64,000 bases of DNA from Emergencia timonensis (GCF_900086585.1 NZ_FLKM01000008.1:1437652-1501651), one strand, 5' to 3'; positions 1 to 9,619 are shown, numbered from the stretch's first letter. The notes: generated from the letters alone by a model not told the origin. A program made the numbers and translations.

Positions 1-99
1 TGGAACGAAGTGAATCGGGGACAGCGGAAGAGACAGGAATTTTACCAGGCGATCGTATCTGTTACAGCGGCGCTGGGAGGTGAGCTTGATGTTCACTAA
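1..99 (+). CDS. ABC transporter ATP-binding protein, C-terminal fragment (BceA/CprA-like)
   Basis: This is the tail of a gene that starts before the window. Reading frame 1 is open from the first base to a TAA at 97-99 and encodes 32 residues with the pattern RGQRKRQEFYQAI followed by ALGG and a short acidic end. This matches the C-terminus of the ATPase partner of BceB/VraG-type permeases, which typically ends in a basic patch, FFQ/FYQ and LGG. The next gene starts inside it, so the two are translationally coupled. The family powers peptide-antibiotic sensing or removal at the membrane. The call rests on a short tail and on the neighbours; no Walker motifs are visible. Confidence 0.6.
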   Translation, partial: WNEVNRGQRKRQEFYQAIVSVTAALGGELDVH

Positions 100-2065
100 A
101 CTTGCGGTGCGGAATGTCAAGAGACAGTTAGGGAATTATCTGATTTATTTTATGACCGTTTCCCTGACTGTTTCTTTTATATTCGCGATAAACAACGTAA
201 TCTATAGTCCGCAGCTTTTGCAGTGGGTGGAAGAAGCGAGTTCCATGAAAATCGCGTTAATCGGACTTACCATATTTATCGCATTGATCGTCGCTTTTGT
301 GCTGGGGTATGCCACCGCATTTATGCTGAAATTGCGCAAGCGGGAGTTCGGTACTTACCTGACATTGGGCATGACTAGAAAAAATATTCTCTCCATCTTT
401 GTTTCGGAAACGATGATCATGTGTTTTACGGCACTGGGACTGGGGATTTTGCTGGGATTGTTTATCTATCAGGGGCTGATTATGATCATGACCAATTTGA
501 TGGAAATGGAATTCACCTTTGCCGATTATTCTGCCAAGGGTCTGCTTTGGACCGTCGTGCTGGTGGCGGCCATGTTTGCCATATCGTCCATGGCTTCTGC
601 TCGTTATCTGAAAAAAGTCAGCATTCATGAGCTGATCCATGGCGATCAAATGGTAGAAAAAAGGGTAAAACACCCAACCCTTTGGCTGCTTCTGACTCTG
701 ATTTCTCTGAGCGTCGTCATCGGTAGCTGCGTCATGTTCTGCAAGCAGGTAGATATTCTGCTTTTGAAAGACGCTTCAAGTCTGGGCTCTGTTTTCATCA
801 GCTTGTTTGTATTGGCGGGCGGTCTGATTTTATTCCATACGGCAGTTTCCAGAAGTATCGTGAACCTGCTTTTGAAGAGGAAACATTTTTGCAGCAGTGG
901 CAGCCATACCTTCGTTTTGCGCCAGCTCAGCGCATCCCTTCGTGCAAATTCCATAATGATCGGAATGATTGCTTTTTTGATGGCATTTGCAGTCATCGGC
1001 GCCAACGCATCCTTCGCCCTGCGAGCGAATACGCGCGCAGTTCTGGACAGAGACATCCCTTTTGACGCTCTCTATATAGAAGAGCAATCTGATGCCGACA
1101 ATCAATATAGTCCGATTTCCGTGGACGAAGGCGAGAAGATGATTGAAAAATACGCAAAAATTGTCGAAAGACTTCCCTTTGCGTTCTATACGACGGGCAG
1201 AGATGATTTGCACAACTGTACAGAATGGTCCGGGGAAGACGATCTGTTCATAACAGAGAGCGATTTTAACAAAATATGCCAGTCTCTGGGATTTGATCCA
1301 GTTCAGTTGAATCAGGAATACCTGGTGATCGCAAACGACGCATATACCCTGCAATTTGATTTTTCCCAGACGGAGATTGGCGCTGGTGGCAGAACTTATC
1401 GCTACGGCGGCATCAGTCAGGATTACCCTCATTTTGCCTACGTATATTTTTATGTAGTCATACCAGATGAAGCGGTGAAAAATATGGAAACAGCTACGAG
1501 ATGCGTCGCCTATGATCTGGCAGACGGAAAGTATGATGGCAATCGCCTGAAAGAAGAGTTGAGTTATACCGTGCCAGGTGATGATGAAAATGACGGGCCA
1601 TACGAGATGTGCAATTATGTATTAAAAGAGTATAACCGAATCAGGAGTAACAGCATTCTTGCAGTTTTTGTCGTCGGCGCCCTGTACATCGCTGCCATAT
1701 TTCTCTTTATGGCCATGGCGATTCTGGCTTTAAAAATATTATCCACCCTCGCTGAAGACAAAAAGAGATACCGCGTTTTATACCGTCTGGGGGCGGATGA
1801 ACAGGAGCAGAGCAAAGCGCTGTTCCAGCAGACGTTCAGTTTCTTCTTCCTGCCTTTTGCAATACCTATACTATTGAGCATTCCTACCGGATGGATTTGC
1901 GGAAGAATCATGAAGCTGACCGGTTTTGCGGCGCAGCAGACAGAGGTATATCTCATTGCGGCTGTCATCGCTCTTGTCATGATACTGATCTATGTGTTGT
2001 ATTTTACAGCAACCTATCAGATTGCCAAGCGGACGGTGATCGTAAATAACCAATCGGGGAGGTGA
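89..2065 (+). CDS. FtsX-like ABC transporter permease (first of a tandem pair)
   Basis: A permease of about 658 residues of the BceB/CprB type. It has one N-terminal membrane helix (residues about 17-40), a group of three helices with the FtsX/MacB core (about 50-190), further helices up to about 330, a large extracellular domain (about 330-530) and three helices at the C-terminus. The extracellular domain between helices is the ligand-sensing part in this family. I choose the ATG at 89 because GGGAGGTGA ends 5 bases before it; a GTG at 80 lies inside that ribosome site. It overlaps the ATPase end by 11 bp and is followed, almost without a gap, by a paralogue. Exact substrate cannot be read from sequence; cationic peptides or lantibiotics are usual for the family. 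Confidence 0.85.
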   Translation: MFTKLAVRNVKRQLGNYLIYFMTVSLTVSFIFAINNVIYSPQLLQWVEEASSMKIALIGLTIFIALIVAFVLGYATAFMLKLRKREFGTYLTLGMTRKNILSIFVSETMIMCFTALGLGILLGLFIYQGLIMIMTNLMEMEFTFADYSAKGLLWTVVLVAAMFAISSMASARYLKKVSIHELIHGDQMVEKRVKHPTLWLLLTLISLSVVIGSCVMFCKQVDILLLKDASSLGSVFISLFVLAGGLILFHTAVSRSIVNLLLKRKHFCSSGSHTFVLRQLSASLRANSIMIGMIAFLMAFAVIGANASFALRANTRAVLDRDIPFDALYIEEQSDADNQYSPISVDEGEKMIEKYAKIVERLPFAFYTTGRDDLHNCTEWSGEDDLFITESDFNKICQSLGFDPVQLNQEYLVIANDAYTLQFDFSQTEIGAGGRTYRYGGISQDYPHFAYVYFYVVIPDEAVKNMETATRCVAYDLADGKYDGNRLKEELSYTVPGDDENDGPYEMCNYVLKEYNRIRSNSILAVFVVGALYIAAIFLFMAMAILALKILSTLAEDKKRYRVLYRLGADEQEQSKALFQQTFSFFFLPFAIPILLSIPTGWICGRIMKLTGFAAQQTEVYLIAAVIALVMILIYVLYFTATYQIAKRTVIVNNQSGR

Positions 2066-2070
2066 TGGAG

Positions 2071-4059
2071 ATGTTAGCGAAGCTGGCCCTGCGAAATGTA
2101 AGAAGACAGATGAGCAATTACTTCGTTTACTTTATGACAGTGATTTTGACTGTGGCTTTGTTATTCGCCTTGTGCAACATGATTTTCAGTCCTCAGCTGA
2201 ATCTGGATGCGGAGAGTAACAGCGGCATGAAGAATGGCTTGATGGTGCTGATTGCCTTTGTCTTCGTCATCGTAACCTTTGTACTGGGGTATGCTGCGTC
2301 CTTCCTGCTCAAATTCCGCAAACAGGAGTTTGGCATGTATCTGACCCTTGGCATGACGAGAAATAATATCCTTCTGATTTTTTTGACAGAGACTTTGATC
2401 ATGGGCATCGTTGCGCTGGGGACGGGCATCCTGCTGGGATTATTTTTCTATCAGGGTATGGTGGCGATCATGATGAAGCTGATGCAGCTGGAACTCACCT
2501 TTGCGTCGTATTCTGCCAAAGGCCTTTTGGTCACCATCGGACTTGTCATCGCGATTTTCCTGCTTTCCGCATTTACCTCTTTCGTCTATTTGGAAGTCGT
2601 CAACATTTACGACTTACTGCACGGAGCGCAAAAAAGTGAAAAGAAGAGCCGTCATCCAAAGGTTTGGGTCTTCATCATGGCGGCATCTCTATTGATAATG
2701 ATCGGGGCGGCCATGGATTTCATTGGATTAATTGAAATTCGGTATTCCAGCAGTAAGGGAAACCTGGATACCGAAATCATGCTGGACCTGCTTATCATAG
2801 CCATTGCTCTGATTTTCCTCCATATAGGCGTTGCAAAGAGTCTGATTCCGTTTCTGTTTAAGAAAAAAACCTTTTGCGGCAGAGGCACGAACACCTTCAC
2901 CCTGAGGCAGCTCAGCGGCACCCTCAGCGTCAATTCTGTCATGGTCGGATTGATGGCATTCCTTCTGACAGCGGCAATCTTCGTCTCTAACTGCGCATTT
3001 TTCTTAAAAATACTGGAAAGAACAGGGCACGAAAGATCTAACCCCTTTGACGTAACCTATGTTGAAAACAACGATACAGACAGAAAGACTGATCAGGCCA
3101 TCCTGCCGGAGGAGGCAGAGCCCATCATCGACAACTACGCAAAAATAGAAAAGAAGTGCACCTATACCACCTATAGAGATGAAACCAACGAGCTAGCAGA
3201 ACCTTTGGACACCTGGTATGAGAAAAACGTCCTCTATGTGTGTACGAATATCTCGCAGTCTGACTTCAATGCACTCTGCAGAGCACTGGGATATCCGACA
3301 GTGAATCTGGGCGGACGGTTTCTGGTAGTGACAAATTCGACGCTCGCCGCTGAGACAGATTATTCTTCTGTCACCTTACATTTCGGCAGCAAAGATTACC
3401 CTTATGGCGGCAAAAGGGAAGGGCAGTCGCCTCTGCCTGATTCCATTTATACTGTGGTGCCTGATGAGGCGGTGGAGTCTTTGGAGGGGCAGGAGAAAAA
3501 AGTCGTCTATGTCTTAGAGCAAAAACAATACGACGCAGAGGGTCTTCAAGAAGATCTGACTTATCATTATACATACACAGATGAATATGGAGAAAATACA
3601 AATGATACCTGTGACTACAGGCTGAAAGAAATGGATCGGCAGGTGGGGGACAGTGAAATTGCTATCTTCATCATCGGCGCCCTTTACATCGGCATTGTGT
3701 TTCTGCTCATGGTCATGGCGATTCTGGCGCTGAAGATCATGTCGGGATTGACGGAGGACAAGCGCAGATACCGGATGCTCTCCTGCCTGGGGGTCAGTGA
3801 AGGTGAACAGAGGCAGACGCTGCTGCGCCAGACGGCCGGCTTCTTTTTCCAGCCACTGATACTGCCCGTTTTGTCCAGCGTCCCCATGGGATGGCTGTTC
3901 GGCAGGCTGCTGCAGCTGCACGGCTGCGCAGGACAAGTGGGAGAAATGTATCTTACAACTTTTCTCATCGCTCTGGTCATCACGATCCTCTACCTATTAT
4001 ATTTCATCGCCATCTATCAGATTGCCAAGCGAACTGTGGTGCAGAAAACAAAATGCTGA
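2071..4059 (+). CDS. FtsX-like ABC transporter permease (second of a tandem pair)
   Basis: A 662-residue paralogue of the preceding permease with the same architecture. The N-terminus (KLALRNVRRQ, then SNYFVYFMTV) and the C-terminus (YFIAIYQIAKRTV) are nearly the same as in the first copy, while the extracellular domain has diverged. GGGGAGGTGA precedes the ATG at 2071 by 5 bases and also carries the stop codon of the first permease, so the genes are coupled. One ATPase with two long BceB-like permeases is the layout of clostridial CprABC, which confers resistance to cationic antimicrobial peptides. Assignment to that exact system is inference: no adjacent two-component genes are visible downstream, and any upstream ones would lie outside the window. 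Confidence 0.85.
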   Translation: MLAKLALRNVRRQMSNYFVYFMTVILTVALLFALCNMIFSPQLNLDAESNSGMKNGLMVLIAFVFVIVTFVLGYAASFLLKFRKQEFGMYLTLGMTRNNILLIFLTETLIMGIVALGTGILLGLFFYQGMVAIMMKLMQLELTFASYSAKGLLVTIGLVIAIFLLSAFTSFVYLEVVNIYDLLHGAQKSEKKSRHPKVWVFIMAASLLIMIGAAMDFIGLIEIRYSSSKGNLDTEIMLDLLIIAIALIFLHIGVAKSLIPFLFKKKTFCGRGTNTFTLRQLSGTLSVNSVMVGLMAFLLTAAIFVSNCAFFLKILERTGHERSNPFDVTYVENNDTDRKTDQAILPEEAEPIIDNYAKIEKKCTYTTYRDETNELAEPLDTWYEKNVLYVCTNISQSDFNALCRALGYPTVNLGGRFLVVTNSTLAAETDYSSVTLHFGSKDYPYGGKREGQSPLPDSIYTVVPDEAVESLEGQEKKVVYVLEQKQYDAEGLQEDLTYHYTYTDEYGENTNDTCDYRLKEMDRQVGDSEIAIFIIGALYIGIVFLLMVMAILALKIMSGLTEDKRRYRMLSCLGVSEGEQRQTLLRQTAGFFFQPLILPVLSSVPMGWLFGRLLQLHGCAGQVGEMYLTTFLIALVITILYLLYFIAIYQIAKRTVVQKTKC

Positions 4060-4141
4060 AATTACATAAGAATAATTGCTATTTCATCGGAATATTGTTA
4101 AAATTAAGACAAGCGAACAAATTAAGGAAGGAGATGTTCCT

Positions 4142-5419
4142 ATGAAATACGCATTTACCCACGCCAATTTGCTGGATGGCAGCAGGGATATGGAGGTGCG
4201 CCCGTCCATGACGGTGCTCGTAGAAAACGACAAAATCGTATCCCTGAAGGAGAAGGGCAGCGTGCCGGAGGGGTTCGAAGAAATCGACTTACAGGGCAGA
4301 TACCTGATGCCAGGTCTGATCAACGCCCACGTCCATCTGCCGGGAACCGGGAAACCGACCAATGCCAGCGAAGCGTCTGACTTGGCGGCAAAGGTGGACA
4401 AATCCAAGCTGATGCAGACGGTGCTCAGTTCCGTAGTGAAGAAGAATATCCTCACTTCTCTCAATGCAGGGATTACGACCATCCGCTCCGTGGGTGAAGT
4501 CAGTTATCGAGATCTGGCGAACAGAGATATGATCAACATCGGGAAATATGTCGGACCGCGGGTTCTGGCCTGTGGCTACGGCGTGACAGTCCACGGCGGC
4601 CACACGGATGGCCTGATGGGGATTCCCTGTGAAACGCCGGAAGAGTGTGTCAAAGTCATCCGAGACAATGCGGCCAAGGGGGCGGACTGGATCAAAATCT
4701 TCGTCACCGGCGGGGGCTTTGATGCAGCCGTAAAAGGGGAGCCAGGCGTGGTCAGAATGCCTTATGAACTGGCAAAGGCCTCTTGTGATGAAGCCCACAA
4801 GCTGGGATTCAAGGTTGCATCCCATACAGAGAGCACAGAAGGGGTGCGCATTGCCCTGAAGGCAGGTGTGGATACCATCGAACACGGTGCACGGATGGAC
4901 GAGGAAATCATCCGTCTTTATAAAGAAAACGGCTCCGCAGTGATCTGCACCATCATTCCGGCTCTGGCCATTGCCAGACTGCCGGGAGAGATGACCAAGA
5001 TGACAGAGGTGAATCAGTATAACGCAGAGGTGGTCATGGAGAATATCATCGAAAGCGCCAAACAGGCTTTGGCAAATGATATTCCTGTGGGTCTGGGCAC
5101 CGATGCCTCCTGCCCGTACATTACCCACTATGCTCTGTGGCGGGAGGTGTACTACTTTGCCAAATTCTGCGGCGTGTCAAACGCTTTTGCCTTGCACACC
5201 GTGACCCTCAGAAACGCCGAAATCCTGGGACTCTCTGAAATCACAGGTTCTATTGAAGACGGCAAGTGTGCGGATCTGATTGTGACAGAACAAAATCCTC
5301 TGGAAGACCTGACTGCCTTGAAAGACGTATCTCTAGTCATGGCCCGCGGGCATTTCATCAGAGAACCGAAGGTGAAGCGGATAGATTACATAGATCAGGA
5401 ACTGGATAAATTGCTTTAA
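4142..5419 (+). CDS. Amidohydrolase family protein (imidazolonepropionase/prolidase-like)
   Basis: A 425-residue metal-dependent hydrolase with a TIM-barrel fold. The first metal-binding motif is HVH at residues 63-65. The bridging lysine is in DWIKIFVTGG (K185), followed by a histidine in VASHTES, a second in TIEHGAR, and the catalytic aspartate in GLGTDAS. This is the full set for the amidohydrolase superfamily, in the subfamily often annotated as Xaa-Pro dipeptidase or imidazolonepropionase-like. AAGGAGAT ends a few bases before the ATG at 4142; an upstream in-frame start at 4076 has no ribosome site. It is monocistronic as far as can be seen and is followed by a hairpin. The substrate is unknown; cyclic amides, N-acyl amino acids and proline dipeptides are all possible in the family. 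Confidence 0.85.
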   Translation: MKYAFTHANLLDGSRDMEVRPSMTVLVENDKIVSLKEKGSVPEGFEEIDLQGRYLMPGLINAHVHLPGTGKPTNASEASDLAAKVDKSKLMQTVLSSVVKKNILTSLNAGITTIRSVGEVSYRDLANRDMINIGKYVGPRVLACGYGVTVHGGHTDGLMGIPCETPEECVKVIRDNAAKGADWIKIFVTGGGFDAAVKGEPGVVRMPYELAKASCDEAHKLGFKVASHTESTEGVRIALKAGVDTIEHGARMDEEIIRLYKENGSAVICTIIPALAIARLPGEMTKMTEVNQYNAEVVMENIIESAKQALANDIPVGLGTDASCPYITHYALWREVYYFAKFCGVSNAFALHTVTLRNAEILGLSEITGSIEDGKCADLIVTEQNPLEDLTALKDVSLVMARGHFIREPKVKRIDYIDQELDKLL

Positions 5420-5441
5420 AAAGACCAATACTGAATAACGG

Positions 5442-5467
5442 AAAGGCGGTGCGTGTGCGCCGCCTTT
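5442..5467 (+). terminator. Hairpin after the amidohydrolase gene
   Basis: AAAGGCGG at 5442-5449 pairs with CCGCCTTT at 5460-5467. The U-tract is poor, so termination efficiency is uncertain. Confidence 0.5.
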
Positions 5468-5489
5468 GATATTGCGTCAAAAGTCAGTC

Positions 5490-5518
5490 TTTACTTGCGT
5501 GAAATAGAAACGTATAAT
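5490..5518 (+). promoter_or_regulatory. Promoter of the SNF2 helicase gene
   Basis: TTTACT at 5490-5495, 17 bp, then TATAAT at 5513-5518. The start codon follows at 5552 after GGGGGAGG. Confidence 0.6.
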
Positions 5519-5551
5519 AGAAAGTAGACTAGGGTACCAGGGGGAGGATTT

Positions 5552-8500
5552 ATGATTACGGATTCATTTATTCGTGCTTTAACAATAGATAAGACCTATC
5601 GAAAGGGCATGCAGATTTTTCTGGAAAAAGACAGGATTTTGGAGTTCAATACCGAAGCAGATGAGGAAGATCCTGATCGCAAGCATATTGATGCATTGGT
5701 CAGGGGATCAGACAGGCGGTACTACGACGTCAGTTTAACCTATAACGAAAGAACTGACCAGTTGGAAGAGGAATTTTGTGAATGTCCGGCATTTTCTAAT
5801 TATGACGGCATCTGCAAGCACTGTGTGGCAGTTCTCAGAGAGTATATGAATCATCAGCAGGGAACCACCCGTCTGGCATCTAAGGTCAGGCAGACATCCT
5901 GGGATGGCAGCCGCAGCAATTTTGCTGTCCATAAGCCCCAGACGACTTATGCCATCAAAAACCTTCTCAATATGCAGATTCAAAAAAAGACCGCGCCGAT
6001 CTTACAAAAAGATGCTTTTGGACGCGTGCGCCTGCTGCCGTCCTTTAAGGTGAATAGGGAGAATCTGGAGACAAAGATTCAGGTTTCCTTTAAAATCGGC
6101 ATTGACCACATGTATGTTCTGAAGGACGTTTCTGAATTTGCTGAGAATATGGAGGCAGCCGCCAACTTTGCCTATGGCAAGAGATTGCAGTTTATCCATT
6201 CTGTAGAGAGTTTTGATCGGGAATCCCAGCCGTTGGCAGAGTTTTTGGTAAAGTGGGTCAAAGATTGGGAGAAAAAAGAACAGGGGAATTCTGTTCTTTA
6301 CTATACACGGACGATTCCCAAGGTAAGGGAACTATCCATCAGTGGAGCAGAGCTGGAAACCCTTCTGGATATCATGGGAGAGGATACTTTTGAGCTGGAA
6401 CTGAGCGATTCTGCGGTCAGAGAATGGCGTGTCAGTGAGAAGATTCCGGAGATGGATCTATATATTACAGGCAAAGAAGGCGGCATCGAAGTCGCTACCG
6501 ATGCCAATCCTCTGGTGAGGGGGCGGGAGCATTATCTCTATTTTGCAGAGGGCGAGATTTTCAAGGTGCCGATCAAAGATGTGAAAGCGATTGACCGCCT
6601 GCTTTTCTGCATGGAGAGAAAAGTGAACAATCCGTTCTTTGTCGCAGAAGACGACATCCCTATTTTCTGCCGGGAACTGTATCCCACTCTGAAGCAGCAG
6701 TTTCTCTGCCATATAGAGAACTTTGTTGAAGAGGACTACGGCATCGCAGAGGCAGAATTTAAGATTTACCTGGATGCACCGGAGAAAAACGTGGTAACAG
6801 GGAAGATTGAAGCTGTTTACGGGGACAAAAAATACAACGTTTATGACCGGCAGACTGATTACGAGAGCCGGGATTTTGTGAAGGAAATTGAGACTGCCGC
6901 TCAGATTGTCCCTTATTTTGAGCGCATAGACGAAAGCAGACAGGAACTGGTCATCAGTAAGGATGAGGATACTCTTTACAGCCTGCTGACAGAGGGAATT
7001 GACGAAATACAGCAGTTAGGCCAGGTCTATGTCTCGGAAAGCCTCAAAAGAGTCAATATCAGATCGACGCCGACGGTATCCATCGGCATTTCGTTATCCG
7101 GCGATTTGCTGGAGCTGTCGTTGACAGCAGGCGATATCTCGCGGGAAGATTTGATCGATATTTTGGGAAGATACAACAAAAAGAAAAAATTTTACCGCTT
7201 GAAGAACGGAGATTTTGTACAGATAGAAGACGATGGGATCACCACCTTGGCAGAACTGCGGGAAGGGCTGAACCTGACTGCAAAGCAGCTCCGGCAGGAG
7301 ACGGTGCTGCTGCCCAAGTACCGTGCACTTTACTTGGACAGTGAATTGCAGGCAAAGACCTCTCTTTCGGTGGATCGCAGCAGAGATTTCCGCGCTTTGA
7401 TCCGCGACATGAAGACGGTGGACGACAATGATTTCGAGGTGCCGGCGACCTTGTCGAAGACCTTGAGAGAATATCAGAAGAAGGGCTTCCTGTGGCTGAA
7501 AACTTTGGCGCACAATGGATTTGGCGGAATTCTGGCTGACGATATGGGGCTTGGGAAGACGCTGCAGATTATCGCCTATCTGCTGTCAGAACAGGAAGAG
7601 AAGGAAACTGCAGACAGCCGCCCATCGCTGATCGTCTGTCCGGCATCCCTGGTGTACAACTGGGAGAGTGAAATCCATCGGTTTGCACCTGCCCTAAAGA
7701 CGCGGTTGATCATCGGAACTGCGGCGGGACGCCAGACTTTGATCGAGGCCATAGAAGCCGGGGAGGTTTGCATCACGTCTTACGAACTGCTGAAGCGGGA
7801 TATCAAGATTTATCAAGAGGTCGCCTTTGGCTGCCAGGTCATCGACGAAGCGCAGTATATCAAGAACCACAATACCCAGGCGGCAAAGTCTGTAAAGTCA
7901 ATTCACGCTGGCTTCCGCGTGGCACTGACGGGGACGCCTGTTGAAAACAGACTCAGCGAGCTTTGGAGTATTTTCGATTTCCTGATGCCGGGTTTCTTAC
8001 ATTCCTACGACCGATTCCGCAAGGAAATGGAAAACCCTATCATCCAAGGGCAGGACGAAGAAGCGATGGAGCGGCTTCGCAAGATGACCCATCCCTTTAT
8101 CCTGCGGCGGCTGAAAAAGGATGTGCTCAAAGATCTGCCGGATAAGATTGAAAAGAATATGTTCACCAGAATGGACGGCGAGCAGCAGAAGTTATATGAC
8201 GCCCACGTGAAGCAGCTGCAGATGTTCTTAGACGGGGCCAGCGACGAGGAGCTTTCAATGTCGAAGATCCAAATTCTCTCGCAGCTGACCAGGCTGCGCC
8301 AAATCTGTTGTGACCCGGCTCTCGTCTATGAAAATTATCAGGGAGTATCGGCCAAGACCCAGATGTGCATCGAACTGATCAGCAATGCAGTCAGCGCAGG
8401 ACATAAGATTTTATTGTTTTCACAGTTTACCACCATGCTCAGCGATTTGGAAGGGAGACTTGAGCAGGAGGGCATCTCCTACTACATTTTGACAGGAGCG

Positions 8501-8863
8501 ACCAGCAAAGAGAAACGGAGCAGAATGGTGAAAGCTTTTAACGAGGACGATACCTCTGTCTTCTTAATTTCCCTCAAAGCAGGGGGCACCGGATTGAACC
8601 TGACGGCCGCAGACATGGTCATTCACTTTGATCCTTGGTGGAACCTGGCGGTGCAGAATCAGGCGACGGACAGAGCCCACCGCATCGGTCAGAAAAATGT
8701 GGTGACCGTCTATAAGCTGATTGCGCAGGATACCATCGAGGACAAAATTTTGGAACTGCAGGAGCGCAAGAAGGATCTGGCTGATCAGATTCTCACTGGC
8801 AGGGCTATGGAGAGTGTTGACTTTAACCGAGAAGAACTGATGGATTTATTGCGAAAATCATAA
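5552..8863 (+). CDS. SNF2-family DEAD/H helicase with N-terminal SWIM zinc finger
   Basis: A 1103-residue ATP-dependent DNA translocase. Residues about 50-95 hold a SWIM zinc finger (ECPAF, then CKHC, the CxC..CxH pattern). A long bacterial SNF2-associated region fills about 130-640. The helicase core begins near residue 650: motif I DDMGLGKT, motif II DEAQ, motif III LTGTPVEN, and in the second lobe motif V AGGTGLNLT and motif VI QATDRAHRIGQ. The length and domain order are those of the bacterial SWIM-SNF2 proteins. It probably remodels protein-DNA or RNA polymerase complexes; the precise role of this subfamily is not established. The following small gene starts 12 bases after its stop with AAGGAGGA in between, so they are probably cotranscribed. 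Confidence 0.93.
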   Translation: MITDSFIRALTIDKTYRKGMQIFLEKDRILEFNTEADEEDPDRKHIDALVRGSDRRYYDVSLTYNERTDQLEEEFCECPAFSNYDGICKHCVAVLREYMNHQQGTTRLASKVRQTSWDGSRSNFAVHKPQTTYAIKNLLNMQIQKKTAPILQKDAFGRVRLLPSFKVNRENLETKIQVSFKIGIDHMYVLKDVSEFAENMEAAANFAYGKRLQFIHSVESFDRESQPLAEFLVKWVKDWEKKEQGNSVLYYTRTIPKVRELSISGAELETLLDIMGEDTFELELSDSAVREWRVSEKIPEMDLYITGKEGGIEVATDANPLVRGREHYLYFAEGEIFKVPIKDVKAIDRLLFCMERKVNNPFFVAEDDIPIFCRELYPTLKQQFLCHIENFVEEDYGIAEAEFKIYLDAPEKNVVTGKIEAVYGDKKYNVYDRQTDYESRDFVKEIETAAQIVPYFERIDESRQELVISKDEDTLYSLLTEGIDEIQQLGQVYVSESLKRVNIRSTPTVSIGISLSGDLLELSLTAGDISREDLIDILGRYNKKKKFYRLKNGDFVQIEDDGITTLAELREGLNLTAKQLRQETVLLPKYRALYLDSELQAKTSLSVDRSRDFRALIRDMKTVDDNDFEVPATLSKTLREYQKKGFLWLKTLAHNGFGGILADDMGLGKTLQIIAYLLSEQEEKETADSRPSLIVCPASLVYNWESEIHRFAPALKTRLIIGTAAGRQTLIEAIEAGEVCITSYELLKRDIKIYQEVAFGCQVIDEAQYIKNHNTQAAKSVKSIHAGFRVALTGTPVENRLSELWSIFDFLMPGFLHSYDRFRKEMENPIIQGQDEEAMERLRKMTHPFILRRLKKDVLKDLPDKIEKNMFTRMDGEQQKLYDAHVKQLQMFLDGASDEELSMSKIQILSQLTRLRQICCDPALVYENYQGVSAKTQMCIELISNAVSAGHKILLFSQFTTMLSDLEGRLEQEGISYYILTGATSKEKRSRMVKAFNEDDTSVFLISLKAGGTGLNLTAADMVIHFDPWWNLAVQNQATDRAHRIGQKNVVTVYKLIAQDTIEDKILELQERKKDLADQILTGRAMESVDFNREELMDLLRKS

Positions 8864-8874
8864 GGAGGAACGAT

Positions 8875-9366
8875 ATGAGCATTGTTAAGAATGAACCGAA
8901 GATTAAGTTTGCACTGATTGCAGCGATTCGCGAACAGTTGGAACAGAGAGCAGCCTGGCTTTATCTTCTCTGCGACGAGGCGCGTAAGAAGGGGCTTCAG
9001 CCCATGGACTTTGCACCGGAAGCCATCCGCCGCTGTGGAATTGGCGAAGGCAAGTTTTTGATTAAGAAAGGTAAGACCGATAGTCTGAAAGGCCTTCGCA
9101 AGACGTTGTTTTCTCTGCCCGCCAGAAAAGTCTTTGAAATGGATGTGATCAAAAGCACCGATGATGAGCTGGAGCTGCATTTTCATTACTGCCCGCTGGT
9201 CAAGGCCTGGCAGAAATGCGGCTGCTCTGACGAGGAAATCGCCATGCTCTGTGACATCGCCATGTGTGGCGATCGGGGTATCGGTGAGGCCTACGGCTGT
9301 GAGCTGGAGCTGACAAAGACTATTGCAGGCGGAGATGATATCTGCCATCTGAGATATCACAAATAG
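8875..9366 (+). CDS. L-2-amino-thiazoline-4-carboxylic acid hydrolase-like protein
   Basis: A 163-residue soluble protein that fits the ATC hydrolase family (PF14196). The C-terminal half carries the family pattern: FHYCPL, a Cys-Gly-Cys near residue 114, CDIAMCGDRG, and the closing KTIAGGDDICHLRYH. The name comes from an enzyme of the bacterial route from aminothiazoline to L-cysteine, but most clostridial members are of unknown function and may act on other substrates. AAGGAGGA lies 6 bases before the ATG. It sits directly behind the SNF2 gene and is followed by a structured repeat. Confidence 0.75.
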   Translation: MSIVKNEPKIKFALIAAIREQLEQRAAWLYLLCDEARKKGLQPMDFAPEAIRRCGIGEGKFLIKKGKTDSLKGLRKTLFSLPARKVFEMDVIKSTDDELELHFHYCPLVKAWQKCGCSDEEIAMLCDIAMCGDRGIGEAYGCELELTKTIAGGDDICHLRYHK

Positions 9367-9390
9367 AATTAGTGTGGCAGGAATGGGCGG

Positions 9391-9581
9391 AAAATGTTAT
9401 AATAGTTTCACAATCTTACGACGTTGCCGTTTTGCCCCAAGCTTGCTTGGCTAGGCAAAACGGACAGCGGAGTGAGTGAAACGAGCGTAGGAGTATTGCG
9501 TAAGCAATACGTTGTCGCAAAGAAGAAACCATTGAATCATGAATTTCGATTGAATTTTTAAAGGAATATTCATGATATAAT
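9391..9581. repeat. Structured intergenic repeat, family 1, interrupted copy
   Basis: A copy of the repeat family also found at 32431-32793 and 46283-46380. It starts with ATGTTATAAT, then stem 1 (GTTTC at 9405-9409 with GAAAC at 9525-9529) enclosing the conserved core CTTACGACGTTG, then ATTGAA, then stem 2 (CATGAAT at 9538-9544 with ATTCATG at 9568-9574) and a TATAAT at 9576-9581. The loop of stem 1 is split by an 88-bp palindromic insert. The final TATAAT may act as the -10 box of the DUF1805 gene, as no better candidate precedes it. Confidence 0.75.
9427..9514. mobile_element. 88-bp palindromic insertion with ACGTTG flanks
   Basis: The sequence ACGTTG occurs at 9421-9426 and again at 9509-9514, and the segment between interrupts the otherwise conserved repeat core. 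Inside are CCGTTTTGCC (9427-9436) paired with GGCAAAACGG (9454-9463) around a nested CCAAGC/GCTTGG, and GTATTGC paired with GCAATAC near the right end. The pattern resembles a non-coding miniature element that duplicated 4-6 bp of target. No terminal repeats of a known insertion sequence were recognised. Confidence 0.5.
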
Positions 9582-9619
9582 GAGGATAGATTTTACGAGA
9601 CGAGAAAGGAAGAGATAAG

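Noticed and set aside
4289-5128. A 279-codon minus-strand frame in the amidohydrolase gene
   Set aside because: Shadow of a gene with all metal-binding motifs on the plus strand.
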